NCBI GenBank assembly: GCA_018662365.1
Contig: JABJGH010000031.1
Coordinates: forward strand, 1 to 34,467
Direction of reading: 5' to 3'
Source: Chloroflexota bacterium
GTDB taxonomy: Bacteria > Chloroflexota > Anaerolineae > Anaerolineales > UBA11579
Length of the DNA stretch: 34,467 nt
Position 1 is the first letter of the stretch. Each line of letters starts with the position of its first letter. Below, one piece after another: positions 1 through 9,247 of this stretch. The notes beneath the pieces are model-generated. The model was given only the letters and a program-made list of their open reading frames with translations, did no database searches and was not told the DNA's origin. Made by a program: the position numbers and the translations under genes.

Positions 1-3
1 AGA

Positions 4-975
4 ATGAAAAAATGGCAAAATTACTTCGGATTAGGCGTAGCGCTTTTAGCCATTCTTGGTATCACGCTCTGGCCTACAATTACTGGAAATGCATATAACC
101 GTGAAGTGGCATTCAATATTTTACGGGTGATCGCATTAGCCTCCTCATTAAATATCTTGTTAGGTTATACCGGATATGTGAGCTTTGGGCATATTGTATT
201 TTACGGATTTGGTGGATATGTTGGATTCTTCTTCATCACTGCTGTAGGTTGGTCACTATGGCCCGCGATGTTGGCTGGAGGTATCTCAGCTGGATTGCTC
301 GCTTATTTGTTGGGAAAGGCGGTGCTAAGGTTGCGAGGGGCATATTTTGCTCTGGCAACCATTGGTGTGAATGAAGCAATGCGAGCCTTCATCAATAATT
401 TTGAACCTTTTGGTGGCCCGGTTGGGATGACGATGAACTTTAGTGTTTACCAGGATTATGGCGGCCCGCTCGAAGCATTATCAATGGCTTTTTATGTTAT
501 GGCTGGAATAACGGCCCTGGTAATCATCACTAGTTATTTAGTGCGTTCTTCAAAATTTGGATTGGGTTTGCTGGCAATTCGCGAAGATGAGGATGCCGCA
601 GAGGTGATGGGTGTGATTGCTCCAAATGCTAAAACATGGGCATATGTATTATCTGCAATTTTCCCAGGGATCATCGGAGTTTTATTCTTTTTCAAACAGG
701 GGAATGTTGAACCTCAGCCTGCCTTTTTATTGCATACCTCTATTGAATGGTTGGTAATGGTGATGCTGGGTGGACAGGGAACGGTGTTAGGCCCAATGCT
801 TGGAGCTTTTGGTTATCAACAAATGAGAGGGTATCTGCTCACGAATGATTTCTTTAAGAATATCCAACTAAGTGTGTCAGGTGGCCTATTATTGGTGGTC
901 GTTTTATTTGTGCCAGCTGGGGTAATTGGTTGGATTCGTCAGAGATTTCCAAGACTGCGGAGGATTCTGCAATGA
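4..975 (+). CDS. livM: Branched-chain amino acid ABC transporter permease LivM
   Basis: A 323-residue polytopic membrane protein, the second permease of a Liv-type importer that moves leucine, isoleucine, valine or related compounds across the cytoplasmic membrane. The N-terminus is a hydrophobic helix (about residues 8-26), followed by the family region with [20 protein letters not shown] near residue 52. The cytoplasmic loop near residues 180-200 has [21 protein letters not shown], the segment that contacts the ATPases, and the C-terminal helices include [13 protein letters not shown]. Length and motifs fit LivM (BPD_transp_2 family). The ATG at position 4 is the first possible start; the ribosome site would lie outside the window. 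It overlaps livG by 4 bases. The partner permease (livH) and the binding protein (livK) are not visible and may lie upstream of the window. Confidence 0.93.
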   Translation: MKKWQNYFGLGVALLAILGITLWPTITGNAYNREVAFNILRVIALASSLNILLGYTGYVSFGHIVFYGFGGYVGFFFITAVGWSLWPAMLAGGISAGLLAYLLGKAVLRLRGAYFALATIGVNEAMRAFINNFEPFGGPVGMTMNFSVYQDYGGPLEALSMAFYVMAGITALVIITSYLVRSSKFGLGLLAIREDEDAAEVMGVIAPNAKTWAYVLSAIFPGIIGVLFFFKQGNVEPQPAFLLHTSIEWLVMVMLGGQGTVLGPMLGAFGYQQMRGYLLTNDFFKNIQLSVSGGLLLVVVLFVPAGVIGWIRQRFPRLRRILQ

Positions 976-1721
976 TATTAGACGTGAAAAATTTATCAAA
1001 AAGGTTTGGTGGTCTGGAAGCATTATCTGATGTAACTTTCGAATTGCAAGAAAGTGAGATCTTGGGATTGATCGGTCCAAATGGGGCGGGTAAAACCACG
1101 ATGTTTAATTGTATTAATGGGGTTTACGGTCCTACTGGTGGAACCGTAACATTTAACGGTGAAAATACGACCAATTTGAAAACTTATTTCATGGCTCGTA
1201 AAGGATTGGCACGTACCCATCAGATCGTGAAGCCATTGAATGAATTATCTGTACTCGATAATGTGATGATCGGCGCTTGTTTTGGTGGAGAAGGTGTGAC
1301 CCTGAAAAAAGCTGCTGTCATTGCGCAAGAAGTATTAGACTTTTTGCGAATTGGCGATCGTTCCGATCAATTGGCTGGAAGTTTAAACGTTGGTCAGAAA
1401 AAACGTTTAGAAATCGCCCGAGCATTGGCATCTCGCCCAAAACTCCTGTTATTAGATGAAGTCCTTGCAGGATTAAATCCATCGGAAATTTCTGAAATGG
1501 TTAATACGGTTAAGGAAATTCGTGATCAGGGAGTGTCGATCATTATGATCGAGCATGTGATGCATGCAATCATGAATGTTTCGGACAGAATTATTGTTTT
1601 GGACTATGGAAGACTGATCGCCGAAGGATCTCCTCAAGAAATTGCAAATAATGAAAGTGTGATCGAGGCTTATCTTGGTGATCCGAAATTGGCCGAAAAA
1701 TTAATGCAAACGATGGATTAA
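972..1721 (+). CDS. livG: Branched-chain amino acid ABC transporter ATP-binding protein LivG
   Basis: A 249-residue ATPase that powers the Liv importer together with LivF. Visible motifs are Walker [10 protein letters not shown] near residue 37, the ABC signature [15 protein letters not shown], Walker [14 protein letters not shown] and the H-loop IMIEHVM. The start at 972 gives an ATGA overlap with the livM stop and has GCGGAGG about 9 bases upstream; the longer frame from 930 reads back through livM and starts before the conserved [14 protein letters not shown]. The residue after the catalytic glutamate is Val, where most LivG proteins have Pro (DEPxAGL), a small variation that leaves the catalytic Asp-Glu intact. 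The livF gene follows after 12 bases. Confidence 0.93.
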   Translation: MILDVKNLSKRFGGLEALSDVTFELQESEILGLIGPNGAGKTTMFNCINGVYGPTGGTVTFNGENTTNLKTYFMARKGLARTHQIVKPLNELSVLDNVMIGACFGGEGVTLKKAAVIAQEVLDFLRIGDRSDQLAGSLNVGQKKRLEIARALASRPKLLLLDEVLAGLNPSEISEMVNTVKEIRDQGVSIIMIEHVMHAIMNVSDRIIVLDYGRLIAEGSPQEIANNESVIEAYLGDPKLAEKLMQTMD

Positions 1722-1733
1722 TGGAGGTAGATT

Positions 1734-2444
1734 ATGGCTATTTTAGAAATTAAGAATATCGCCTCTGGTTACGGCGAAGTACAGATATTATGGGGCGCTG
1801 AGATGTTTCTGAAAGAAGGGAAACTCACCTCCTTAGTGGGAGCGAATGGGGCTGGAAAAACCACGATGTTACGTACGACGATGGGTGAAATCAAACCCTG
1901 GGAAGGAAAGGTATTTTTTGAAGGACAAGATGTGAGTGGATTTTCAGCACATGAAATGGCAGATAGAGGACTGATATTGGTGCCTGAAGGACGACAGCTT
2001 TTCACGGATATGACCGTATTTGAAAACTTAGAGATGGGTGCATCTCCGAAGCGGGCAAGACCATTTGTGGATCGAAATCTAGAAAAGGTTTATCACATGT
2101 TCCCAAGACTAAAGGAAAGAGCGGATCAGAAATCTGGAACTTTGAGCGGTGGAGAACAGCAAATGTTAGCGGTTGGCCGTGGCATTATGGCAGAACCAAA
2201 AGTGTTAATGTTTGATGAACTTTCTTTGGGGTTGGCGCCAGTATTGGTATTGGATCTTTTTGAATCCCTTATTGAGCTGAAAAAAGAAGGATTGACAATG
2301 TTATTGGTCGAGCAAAATGTGCAAATGGCATTGGCGGTGAGTGATTATGGGTATGTGTTGGCTCATGGGAAGGTGGACCTGCATGGTCCAAGCCGAGAGT
2401 TGATGAATGATGAAAAAGTTAGAGAAGCTTATTTAGGGCTTTAG
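1734..2444 (+). CDS. livF: Branched-chain amino acid ABC transporter ATP-binding protein LivF
   Basis: A 236-residue second ATPase of the Liv importer. It shows Walker A GANGAGKTT near residue 37, the LivF-typical stretch LILVPEGRQLFTDMTVFENLEMG, the signature LSGGEQQMLAVGRGIM, Walker B LMFDELSLGLAP and the H-loop region LLVEQNVQMAL. LivG and LivF are expected to form the heterodimeric motor under LivH/LivM. GGAGG lies at 1723-1727, seven to eight bases before the ATG. It is the last gene of the unit; a strong terminator hairpin begins 20 bases after its stop. Confidence 0.94.
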   Translation: MAILEIKNIASGYGEVQILWGAEMFLKEGKLTSLVGANGAGKTTMLRTTMGEIKPWEGKVFFEGQDVSGFSAHEMADRGLILVPEGRQLFTDMTVFENLEMGASPKRARPFVDRNLEKVYHMFPRLKERADQKSGTLSGGEQQMLAVGRGIMAEPKVLMFDELSLGLAPVLVLDLFESLIELKKEGLTMLLVEQNVQMALAVSDYGYVLAHGKVDLHGPSRELMNDEKVREAYLGL

Positions 2445-2463
2445 AGAAATTAAAATTTAAAAG

Positions 2464-2494
2464 AGGATGGCGTAGTTGCGTCATCCTTTCTTTT
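2464..2494 (+). terminator. Rho-independent terminator after livF
   Basis: A nine-pair stem, AGGATGGCG at 2464-2472 and CGTCATCCT at 2479-2487 with one G-T pair, has a six-base loop and is followed by TTCTTTT. It closes the liv operon before the histidine kinase unit. Confidence 0.8.
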
Positions 2495-2511
2495 AATTAG
2501 GATAGATTTAG

Positions 2512-2517
2512 TATAAT
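2512..2517 (+). promoter_or_regulatory. Possible -10 element for the kinase-regulator operon
   Basis: TATAAT lies 51 bases upstream of the kinase ATG and just after the livF terminator, the expected place for a promoter. No convincing -35 box is seen at the usual spacing; the region is AT-rich, so this is a tentative call. Confidence 0.35.
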
Positions 2518-2568
2518 TATTATCGAAGAGCGTAGGTGACTATTGTTTAAGTGTTGGGATGATATGAA

Positions 2569-5274
2569 ATGCGTTTGAAATTGGAGCAATTTTATAAAAG
2601 ATGGCGAAGGGATCTTGGATTGCAGATCCTCTCGGTATACGCGATATTTTTATTCCCCATTTTGATCTATGGGGGAATATTTGATTATGTAGCGGGGGAA
2701 AGACTGCGTAATGATGCGATGGCGGCTGATCTATCTTTGTCAAGGGCTATTGCCCAGGAGACAGATACGATCTTAACCAGTGCATTATATGCGGTGGAAC
2801 AATTAGGGAATTACCCCGGTGTGATCACTGTAGATGAGACGGCGATGCAGTCCTTATTTAGTGAATTTTTCACTGTTCGATTGGACGTCAATTTGGTCTA
2901 TCGCTTAGATGGCACGGGACTAATGGTTTACCATTATCCCGAGGGGCCAAGTTCGACATTGGGGAATGATTTCTCTTTTCGTGATTACTACCAAAAAGCA
3001 TTGATTTCCAAAGAGCCGTTAATATCGTTGGGAAGAATTTCTCCTACAACTGAGCAAGCAGTGGCAACTGCGGTGTTCCCCCTTTGGGAGGGGGATGAAT
3101 TTATTGGATTGGTCGGCACAAATATGAGGTTAAGTTCTTTTAGTGAAACCTTGTCCAGTATTGCAATGGATTATCGTCCCGAACAGCAATTTGAAGTGCT
3201 GATATTAGATGCCGGGGGGAAGGTTATTGCCCATCCGGACGCTGAAAAGTTATTAATGGATGTAAGTGATTTGTTTCCAGGAATTGCAGATGAATTCCAT
3301 GCGGGGGAGGGGGGTAATTTTATTAAGGATAATGGCGCAGGGATAGAATATCTATATAGTCTCGTACAAATTCCAAAATCTAATTGGGCAGTTTTGGTGG
3401 GACGACCCACTTCCATTGCCTTCACGGCTTCAAATTCTTTACATCAAAGCTTGATCGTGTTAGTTGTTGTTTTTGCGGGAACTGGATTGTTTTTCTGGCA
3501 AACCTTGTCACGAAGAATGCTCAAGCCAATTGAATCCTTGGCATCCTACAGCCGTGCGATAGGGACTGACAGCGAATATTCAGATGAGGAAATTGAAAAT
3601 CTCAGTCTCCGGTATGATCAGATGGGGCATTTGACCCGGAGTTTTCAAAGAATGCATTCGGATATGCAAGATAGATTGAATGAATTGGCGATTCTTTTGG
3701 ATACAAGTTCTGCGGTGGTGTCCACATTGGATTCAAAAGATGTGTTGAATCGAATCCTTGAACAGGTGGAGCGCTTATTGGGCTTCAATATGTCTTCAAT
3801 TATTGCCTTAGATAAAGAAAAGAATGATTACCGGGCAGTTTCAAGTTTGGGATTGTCCCCTGAATATGCTGAAAATATTGTGATTGCGAGGGATGAATCT
3901 AGTTCTCTAACGATGCGGGCGATTAAATTAGGAAAACCCATTCAAATAAATGATTCTGAATTTAATTTAGATTTTGAACCTTACCGAGAAAGGGCTAAAA
4001 AAGAAGGGTATCGCTCTTTTGTGGTGATCCCCTTAAATACTGTGCATTCAAACCCTGCGGCATTGGTGGTTTATAGCCCTAACCCAAAGGCTTTTAGTGA
4101 ACGCGAATTAAGTTTGCTTTCAAATTTTGCTAATCATGCGACGATGGCGATTGAAAATGCAGATTTGTATTCACGAAGTGACGCTCGATTGCAGGAAGAG
4201 AAACGTCGGTTGGAATCCTTAATCAATTCAATGGAAAGTGGACTGTTGTTGGAAGATCTTGATGGCCAGGTGTTATATGCAAATCCAATTGTTTATGAAC
4301 TTGCTGGGGTGTCTCCTGGAAAGTTGATCGGGGAACCCGTTCGAACTTTTTACAGAAATCTATTAGAGAACACTTTAGATGCGAGTTTGGTTCGAGAGGT
4401 TTTAGAAGATTTCATTGAGAATGATAAAGAACGTTTTTCTGTGGATATTGCCTTTAATAAAGATGATTCGACGCAATATATTCGGATGCAAGGATTTGTG
4501 GTCACTGATTTTAAAGATAACGTGATTGGACGTGGACAATTTTTCCGAGATATTACAAAAAGATTGGAATTGGACCGAATGAAATCGAGTTTGATCGCGA
4601 CAACCTCCCATGAGTTGAGAACCCCGTTGGCAGCGATAAAGGGGTATGCAACAACCTTGCTGGCCGAAGACGTTGAGTGGGATCGAAATTCTCAAAATGA
4701 ATTTTTGGAGATCATATCGATGGAAGCGGACAGACTGGGGGACTTGGTTGGAAATTTGTTGGATATGTCACGAATTGAAGCCGGTGATCTCGCTCTATCG
4801 CGGATGACTACACAAATCGCACCCATCGTTGAACTTGCGATCAAGCGAGCCTACCCTCGGCCGAATAGAGATCTTTTAGAAATTAGTATCGCAGATGGGA
4901 TAAAAATGGTTTATGCAGACGGCCAGCGCATTGAAGTGGTATTAAGAAATTTAATTGAAAATGCGGTCAAATATGGTGGGAAGGATTCTCCGATCTCAAT
5001 CAATGTGATTGAGGAAGATAATGAAGTCATTTTTTACATCCAAGATCGGGGGCCTGGCATTCCTGAACTAGAACAGAAAAATGTGTTCAGTAGTTTTTAC
5101 CGAATGGAGCGCCATCGATCAGAACAAGTTTCTGGGGTAGGATTAGGACTAGCCATTAGTCGGGGTTTTATCGAAGCCCATAATGGGCGAATCTGGTTTG
5201 AACCGGTAGAAATGGGCACTTGTGTGGCATTTTCACTACCGTTAGTAATCACTGAAGAAGAAGGGGAGATCTAG
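2569..5274 (+). CDS. Membrane sensor histidine kinase (Cache-HAMP-GAF-PAS-HisKA-HATPase)
   Basis: A 901-residue sensor kinase. Membrane helix 1 lies near residues 18-36 and helix 2 near 285-308. They flank an extracytoplasmic region of about 245 residues that looks like a double Cache domain (FSFRDYYQKAL, GLVGTNMRLSSF), the usual home of small-molecule ligands. Then come a HAMP-like linker (about 310-375), a GAF-like domain (about 380-540), a PAS domain (about 550-665, GLLLEDLDGQVLYANP) and the HisKA dimerisation helix with SHELRTP, the phospho-accepting His being residue 681. The ATPase domain has N-box NLIENAVKYGG, DRGPGIPE and GVGLGLAIS. The cognate regulator follows after 23 bases. The ligand cannot be told from sequence; the adjacent amino-acid and peptide importers make an organic nutrient a plausible guess only. 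Confidence 0.9.
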   Translation: MRLKLEQFYKRWRRDLGLQILSVYAIFLFPILIYGGIFDYVAGERLRNDAMAADLSLSRAIAQETDTILTSALYAVEQLGNYPGVITVDETAMQSLFSEFFTVRLDVNLVYRLDGTGLMVYHYPEGPSSTLGNDFSFRDYYQKALISKEPLISLGRISPTTEQAVATAVFPLWEGDEFIGLVGTNMRLSSFSETLSSIAMDYRPEQQFEVLILDAGGKVIAHPDAEKLLMDVSDLFPGIADEFHAGEGGNFIKDNGAGIEYLYSLVQIPKSNWAVLVGRPTSIAFTASNSLHQSLIVLVVVFAGTGLFFWQTLSRRMLKPIESLASYSRAIGTDSEYSDEEIENLSLRYDQMGHLTRSFQRMHSDMQDRLNELAILLDTSSAVVSTLDSKDVLNRILEQVERLLGFNMSSIIALDKEKNDYRAVSSLGLSPEYAENIVIARDESSSLTMRAIKLGKPIQINDSEFNLDFEPYRERAKKEGYRSFVVIPLNTVHSNPAALVVYSPNPKAFSERELSLLSNFANHATMAIENADLYSRSDARLQEEKRRLESLINSMESGLLLEDLDGQVLYANPIVYELAGVSPGKLIGEPVRTFYRNLLENTLDASLVREVLEDFIENDKERFSVDIAFNKDDSTQYIRMQGFVVTDFKDNVIGRGQFFRDITKRLELDRMKSSLIATTSHELRTPLAAIKGYATTLLAEDVEWDRNSQNEFLEIISMEADRLGDLVGNLLDMSRIEAGDLALSRMTTQIAPIVELAIKRAYPRPNRDLLEISIADGIKMVYADGQRIEVVLRNLIENAVKYGGKDSPISINVIEEDNEVIFYIQDRGPGIPELEQKNVFSSFYRMERHRSEQVSGVGLGLAISRGFIEAHNGRIWFEPVEMGTCVAFSLPLVITEEEGEI

Positions 5275-5297
5275 ATAATGATCATTGGAGCTGATTT

Positions 5298-5996
5298 ATG
5301 AGTAATAATCGAGTATTAATTGTAGATGATGAAGACTCATTATTGCGGTTCATGAAGCGCAATCTTGAGGTTAGGAACTTTAAGGTTCATTCTGCTTCAA
5401 ATGGATTGGAAGCGTTAGCGATTTTTGAAAAGGAATCGATTGATTTAATCATATTAGATGTGATGATGCCTCATATGGATGGTCTGGAAACATTGAGCAG
5501 GATCAGGGAATATTCAAAGGTGCCAATCGTTGTTTTATCTGCTTTGGGAGAAGAGCAAGACAAGGTGAAAGCGCTAAATTTGGGTGCAGACGATTATCTG
5601 ACGAAACCCTTTGGTGTAGATGAATTATTGGCAAGGGTGCACGCCGTGATTAGGCGGTCGAGTTGGGTGGAATTTGCGAATGCACAGGGGCAGGTCGTTC
5701 AAGGTGATCTGGTCGCAGACCTTGATCGGCATGAAATTCAGGTTAGAGGTGAGGTTGTAGATTTTACGCCAACAGAGTTTAATTTATTGGTGTTTTTTAT
5801 GCGCAATACAAATAGGCTGCTAACACATGAAAGAATTTTGAAGGCGGTTTGGGGGCCAGAATATGGGCAGGAAGCAGAATATCTAAGAGTTTATATTGGA
5901 CGTTTGCGCCAAAAGATTGAGGTTGACCCGATAAAACCCCGCTATTTGAGAACTGAGAGAGGGGTTGGTTATATATATGATGGAGGAACCTCCTAA
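5298..5996 (+). CDS. OmpR/PhoB-family response regulator
   Basis: A 232-residue DNA-binding regulator, the expected partner of the kinase just upstream. The receiver domain (about 1-118) has the acidic pair Asp10/Asp11, the phospho-acceptor Asp54 in LIILDVMMPHMDG, a Ser/Thr in VVLSALGEE and Lys in DDYLTKPFG. The C-terminal winged helix (about 132-230) has FTPTEFNLLVFFMRN and the recognition region YLRVYIGRLRQKIE followed by TERGVGYIYD. It is convergent with the opp operon: only 23 bases, T-rich and without a clear hairpin, separate its stop from that of oppF. Confidence 0.93.
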   Translation: MSNNRVLIVDDEDSLLRFMKRNLEVRNFKVHSASNGLEALAIFEKESIDLIILDVMMPHMDGLETLSRIREYSKVPIVVLSALGEEQDKVKALNLGADDYLTKPFGVDELLARVHAVIRRSSWVEFANAQGQVVQGDLVADLDRHEIQVRGEVVDFTPTEFNLLVFFMRNTNRLLTHERILKAVWGPEYGQEAEYLRVYIGRLRQKIEVDPIKPRYLRTERGVGYIYDGGTS

Positions 5997-6019
5997 AATT
6001 ATTTATTTTTATTTTTTTA

Positions 6020-7042
6020 TTATTCTAAAAATTGTTCTGCATAATGACAGGCAACCTTATGTCCGGGAAGCAGTTCTCTAAGGAACGGTTCTTCTTCCGA
6101 ACAACGAGCCTCGGCAATAGGGCAGCGGGGGTGGAAACGGCAGCCGGAGGGAGGATTGATCGGATTGGGGATTTCCCCTTCGGGCATTTCTTCCGTGCGT
6201 CTTTGGTGCGGATCGGGGATAGGAACTGCGGCTAAGAGAGCTTGGGTATAGGGATGAAGGGGTTTTGAATAGACATCTCGTAAATTTCCCTCTTCGGCCA
6301 TTTTGCCTAAATAAAGAATCCCAATTCGGTCACAAATATATTTAGCTGTGGCGAGATCGTGGGTAATGAAAAGGTAAGTTAAATTTAATTCAGTCTTTAG
6401 CCGGACCATTAGATCGAGGAGCAAGGCTCTAACACTTACGTCTGCCATGGCGATCGGTTCGTCTGCTAAAACCAATTCAGGAGTTGTGATCAATGCACGA
6501 GCGATTACGACACGTTGGCGTTGCCCACCGGAAATTTCATGGGGATATTTATTCACAAAATAACTGGCGGGAGATAATCCAACTCTTTCGAGATGCTCTT
6601 CCATCATTTTGCGATGATTTGCTTTTTTACCAGGAAAATGTATTTGTAATGGGTGAGAAACTGCTTCCCCAACTGTCATGCGCGGGTTTAAAGAAGCAGT
6701 AGGATCTTGGAACATGACCTGCATGCGTCTTCGCAATTTGCGCATTTCTTCATTTGAGAGAGAACTGAGGTCAATACCATCAAAAATAACGGTTCCCTCA
6801 GTGGGTTTTTCCAATCCAACTACCAAGCGGCCAATGGTGGTCTTTCCACTACCACTTTCGCCGACGAGTCCAAATACTTCCCCTTCTTTGATATTAAAGG
6901 TGACCCCATCTACCGCCCGGACATATTCAGGTTCGCGAGAGAGGAGGGTGTCAATTATTCCACCACGTAGATGAAAATATTTTTTTAGATCTTTTACTTC
7001 TAAGAAATTTTTCTTTTCTTTTTTAATAGAATTCTCGGTCAT
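6020..7042 (-). CDS. oppF: Oligopeptide/dipeptide ABC transporter ATP-binding protein (OppF/DppF type)
   Basis: A 340-residue ATPase, the last gene of the peptide importer operon. It has Walker A GLVGESGSGKTTIGR near residue 57, signature ISGGQRQRVVIARAL, Walker B LVLADEPIAMADVSVR and H-loop TYLFITHDL. The oligopeptide-transporter C-terminal extension reads [19 protein letters not shown]. The extension with two Cys pairs is standard for OppD/OppF and may bind a metal or Fe-S cluster in some members. Its ATG overlaps the oppD stop by four bases. The usual Pro-Val-Ser-Ala-Leu-Asp of the D-loop is replaced by MADVSVRA, a mild difference. Substrate specificity is not readable from this subunit. 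Confidence 0.92.
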   Translation of the reverse strand: MTENSIKKEKKNFLEVKDLKKYFHLRGGIIDTLLSREPEYVRAVDGVTFNIKEGEVFGLVGESGSGKTTIGRLVVGLEKPTEGTVIFDGIDLSSLSNEEMRKLRRRMQVMFQDPTASLNPRMTVGEAVSHPLQIHFPGKKANHRKMMEEHLERVGLSPASYFVNKYPHEISGGQRQRVVIARALITTPELVLADEPIAMADVSVRALLLDLMVRLKTELNLTYLFITHDLATAKYICDRIGILYLGKMAEEGNLRDVYSKPLHPYTQALLAAVPIPDPHQRRTEEMPEGEIPNPINPPSGCRFHPRCPIAEARCSEEEPFLRELLPGHKVACHYAEQFLE

Positions 7043-8052
7043 GATACTTTTCCATCTAAGCTCATTTCTTTATTAGGATGATCTTGGTATAACCAGCATT
7101 GGACAAAGCGTCCTTCGGTAGTTTCTTGTAATACAGGAATCTCTTGAGAGCAGATCGGCATTACATCGGGACAGCGAGGGTGGAATCGGCAACCGGTAGG
7201 GGGATTTGAAAGATTGGGGGGTTCACCGGGCATCTTATATAATTCTTCGCGTTCATCCAAAATGGTCGTGGGTACCGATTGCAACAAACCTCGGGTGTAA
7301 GGGTGTTTAGCATCATCGAAAAGATCCATGACCGGACTAATTTCTACGATATGGCCTGCATACATTACCGCAACACGATCGGCAATCTGGGCGACGAGGG
7401 CAATATTATGGGTAATCAAGATAATCGAGATTCCGAATTCATCCCGAATTTCTTTGAGTTGATCCACAAGTTTGGCTTCTACGATCACATCTAATGAGGT
7501 GGTAGCTTCATCGGCAACGATAAGGTTGGCATTTAAGACTAAACCAAGACTGATCATTACGCGTTGGCGCATACCGCCAGAAAGTTGGTGAGGATATTCA
7601 TCGATACGTTGTCGCTGAATGCCAAGGCGTTCAATCAAGGCTTGAGTTCGTTCCAATGCACTTGCTTTTTTCTCTTTGGGTTCGTGGGTATGGATAGTTT
7701 CTAACAGATGGTCAGAAATTCGCTGAACTGGATTAAGAGAAGTCATGGGATCTTGAAAGATCATACTGATCTCGCTACCCCGGCGTTTTCTCATTTCGTT
7801 CTCTGAGAGTTTAAGGAGGTCGACATCATTGATCCAAAGTTCTCCAGAAGAAATTTTCCCGGGTTTGGCGATCATGCGCATCATCGCTTTACCTAAAGTG
7901 GATTTTCCACAACCGGATTCCCCAACCAAGCCCAATATTTCCCCTTTTTTTAGATCAAATGAAACTTGATCGACAGCGTTTACTACACCAGAGCGGGTGT
8001 GGTATTCGACGACCAAGTCTTTTACCTCGAAAAGGTTTTCATTATTTTGCAT
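7039..8052 (-). CDS. oppD: Oligopeptide/dipeptide ABC transporter ATP-binding protein (OppD/DppD type)
   Basis: A 337-residue ATPase that pairs with OppF under the OppB/OppC channel. Motifs are Walker [15 protein letters not shown] near residue 41, the Q-loop region [14 protein letters not shown], signature [15 protein letters not shown], Walker [14 protein letters not shown] and H-loop IILITHN. The C-terminal peptide-transporter extension includes [19 protein letters not shown]. It begins four bases after oppC and overlaps oppF by four bases, so the three are translationally coupled. Confidence 0.93.
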   Translation of the reverse strand: MQNNENLFEVKDLVVEYHTRSGVVNAVDQVSFDLKKGEILGLVGESGCGKSTLGKAMMRMIAKPGKISSGELWINDVDLLKLSENEMRKRRGSEISMIFQDPMTSLNPVQRISDHLLETIHTHEPKEKKASALERTQALIERLGIQRQRIDEYPHQLSGGMRQRVMISLGLVLNANLIVADEATTSLDVIVEAKLVDQLKEIRDEFGISIILITHNIALVAQIADRVAVMYAGHIVEISPVMDLFDDAKHPYTRGLLQSVPTTILDEREELYKMPGEPPNLSNPPTGCRFHPRCPDVMPICSQEIPVLQETTEGRFVQCWLYQDHPNKEMSLDGKVS

Positions 8053-8056
8053 TGTC

Positions 8057-9244
8057 TTATTTCCTTAATAAACGAGGATTTAGTATTTCGCTCAGGCCTT
8101 CCCCAAGAAGGCTAAAGCCGGTTGCCACAAGGGTAATCATTAAACCAGGGAATGTGATCAACCACCAACGACCGGAGACCAAATAAGCATGGCCTTTACT
8201 GATGTCATAGCCCCAATCAGGAATATCTGGGGGTAATCCTAACCCGATGAAGCTCAAACCAGCCTCGGTGAGGATGGCATCAGCTACATTGAGGGAAAAA
8301 ACGATGACGATAGAAGGAATGACATTGGGCAAAATATATTGTCGGAGAATACTTGCTGGGGTAGCGCCTAGACTTCGGGCCGCATCCACATAAAGTTCTT
8401 CTTTGACGGATAATACCTGTCCTCTGACCACTCTGAAAAAAGTGGGGATGTATATGACCGAAACGGCGACAGCGACGTTAATCAAACCGGGGCCTAACAT
8501 GGCGACCATTGCGATTGCAAGTAATAATCCAGGGAAGGAATATATACTGTCCATTAATAGGGAGATTACACGATCTGTTGTGCCACTGATGAAACCGGAT
8601 ATTAAACCAAGGGTGACTCCGATGACGGAGGATATCAAGGCTGAGGAGAGGGCAACAGTCATAATAGTCCGTGCCCCCCAAATGATACGGCTGACAATAT
8701 CTCGCCCTAGATTATCAGTACCCATAGGGAAATTGACACCGTAACCTTCAGAAAAAACTTCTAACCCGGGATTCTCTGAAAGCAATTCAGGGGTTTCTTG
8801 CTCTGCAACAAAAATGAGATTGACCTGATTGGATAACAAACCGGTGACCATTTCTTCATGGGATTGGAATTGATTCCTCACGGCTCCCAGCTGGTCGACG
8901 ACCTTTATGCTATTGGTATTTCTGGTTACCCCGATCTCGACACCGGCTAAATCCTCTGAAGGGGCTTGAGCAGATTCTCCTGCTCTACCAACCAAGGCTT
9001 GTTTTCCCTGGCCAGGAGGAATAAAAGGACCACCGACAAAACCATTAGGGTCATAGGGGGCAAGGACGGGGGCAAAAATTGTCATGAGAATGACCACTAC
9101 CAAAATTAGCCCACCAAAAGTAGTGATATACCATTCGGTTCCGTACCAGGTTCTGCTGCGCCAAATACGTCTGATCAGGCCTACCTTTTCATCAATAAGT
9201 GGAGGAGTAGGTTCTTGTGTGGATTGATTATTAGAAATTGTCAT
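8057..9244 (-). CDS. oppC: Peptide ABC transporter permease OppC/DppC with an extracytoplasmic insertion
   Basis: A 395-residue inner-membrane permease; OppC/DppC proteins are usually around 280-310 residues. The N-terminal cytoplasmic stretch (1-38) carries a proline-rich patch, helix 1 lies near 42-63, and the core permease region begins at FPMGTDNLGRDIVSRIIWGART (about 172), continuing through the EAA loop VDAARSLGATPASILRQYILPN to ETP-like C-terminal helices. The excess length is an insertion of about 85 residues between helix 1 and GTDNLGRD (about 81-167). It contains GVEIGVTRNTNSIKVVDQLG, QSHEEMVTGLLSNQVNLIFV and NPGLEVFSE, which resembles part of a type-3 solute-binding protein lobe. 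The frame is intact and no stop or frameshift is seen. It starts three bases after the oppB stop. Confidence 0.9.
   Translation of the reverse strand: MTISNNQSTQEPTPPLIDEKVGLIRRIWRSRTWYGTEWYITTFGGLILVVVILMTIFAPVLAPYDPNGFVGGPFIPPGQGKQALVGRAGESAQAPSEDLAGVEIGVTRNTNSIKVVDQLGAVRNQFQSHEEMVTGLLSNQVNLIFVAEQETPELLSENPGLEVFSEGYGVNFPMGTDNLGRDIVSRIIWGARTIMTVALSSALISSVIGVTLGLISGFISGTTDRVISLLMDSIYSFPGLLLAIAMVAMLGPGLINVAVAVSVIYIPTFFRVVRGQVLSVKEELYVDAARSLGATPASILRQYILPNVIPSIVIVFSLNVADAILTEAGLSFIGLGLPPDIPDWGYDISKGHAYLVSGRWWLITFPGLMITLVATGFSLLGEGLSEILNPRLLRK
8744..9004 (-). other. Insertion in OppC resembling a type-3 solute-binding lobe fragment
   Basis: These bases encode about residues 81-167 of OppC, placed outside the membrane between helix 1 and the conserved GTDNLGRD. 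The order of elements, GVTRNTNS, then SHEEMVTGLLSNQVNLIFV, then GLEVFSE, mirrors the pattern of SBP_bac_3 lobes (G-hydrophobic-x-x-G-T/N-t, then s-x-e-x-hydrophobic-x-x-L-x-x-g-x-hydrophobic-D-hydrophobic). The similarity is by eye only. Confidence 0.45.
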
Positions 9245-9247
9245 GTT

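Noticed and set aside
930-971. A longer start for livG
   Set aside because: The extra 14 residues are encoded inside livM in another frame and precede the conserved start; the ATGA overlap with GCGGAGG upstream fits better.
8403-8744. A 113-codon plus-strand frame inside oppC
   Set aside because: Antisense to a conserved permease core; composition is that of reversed membrane codons.
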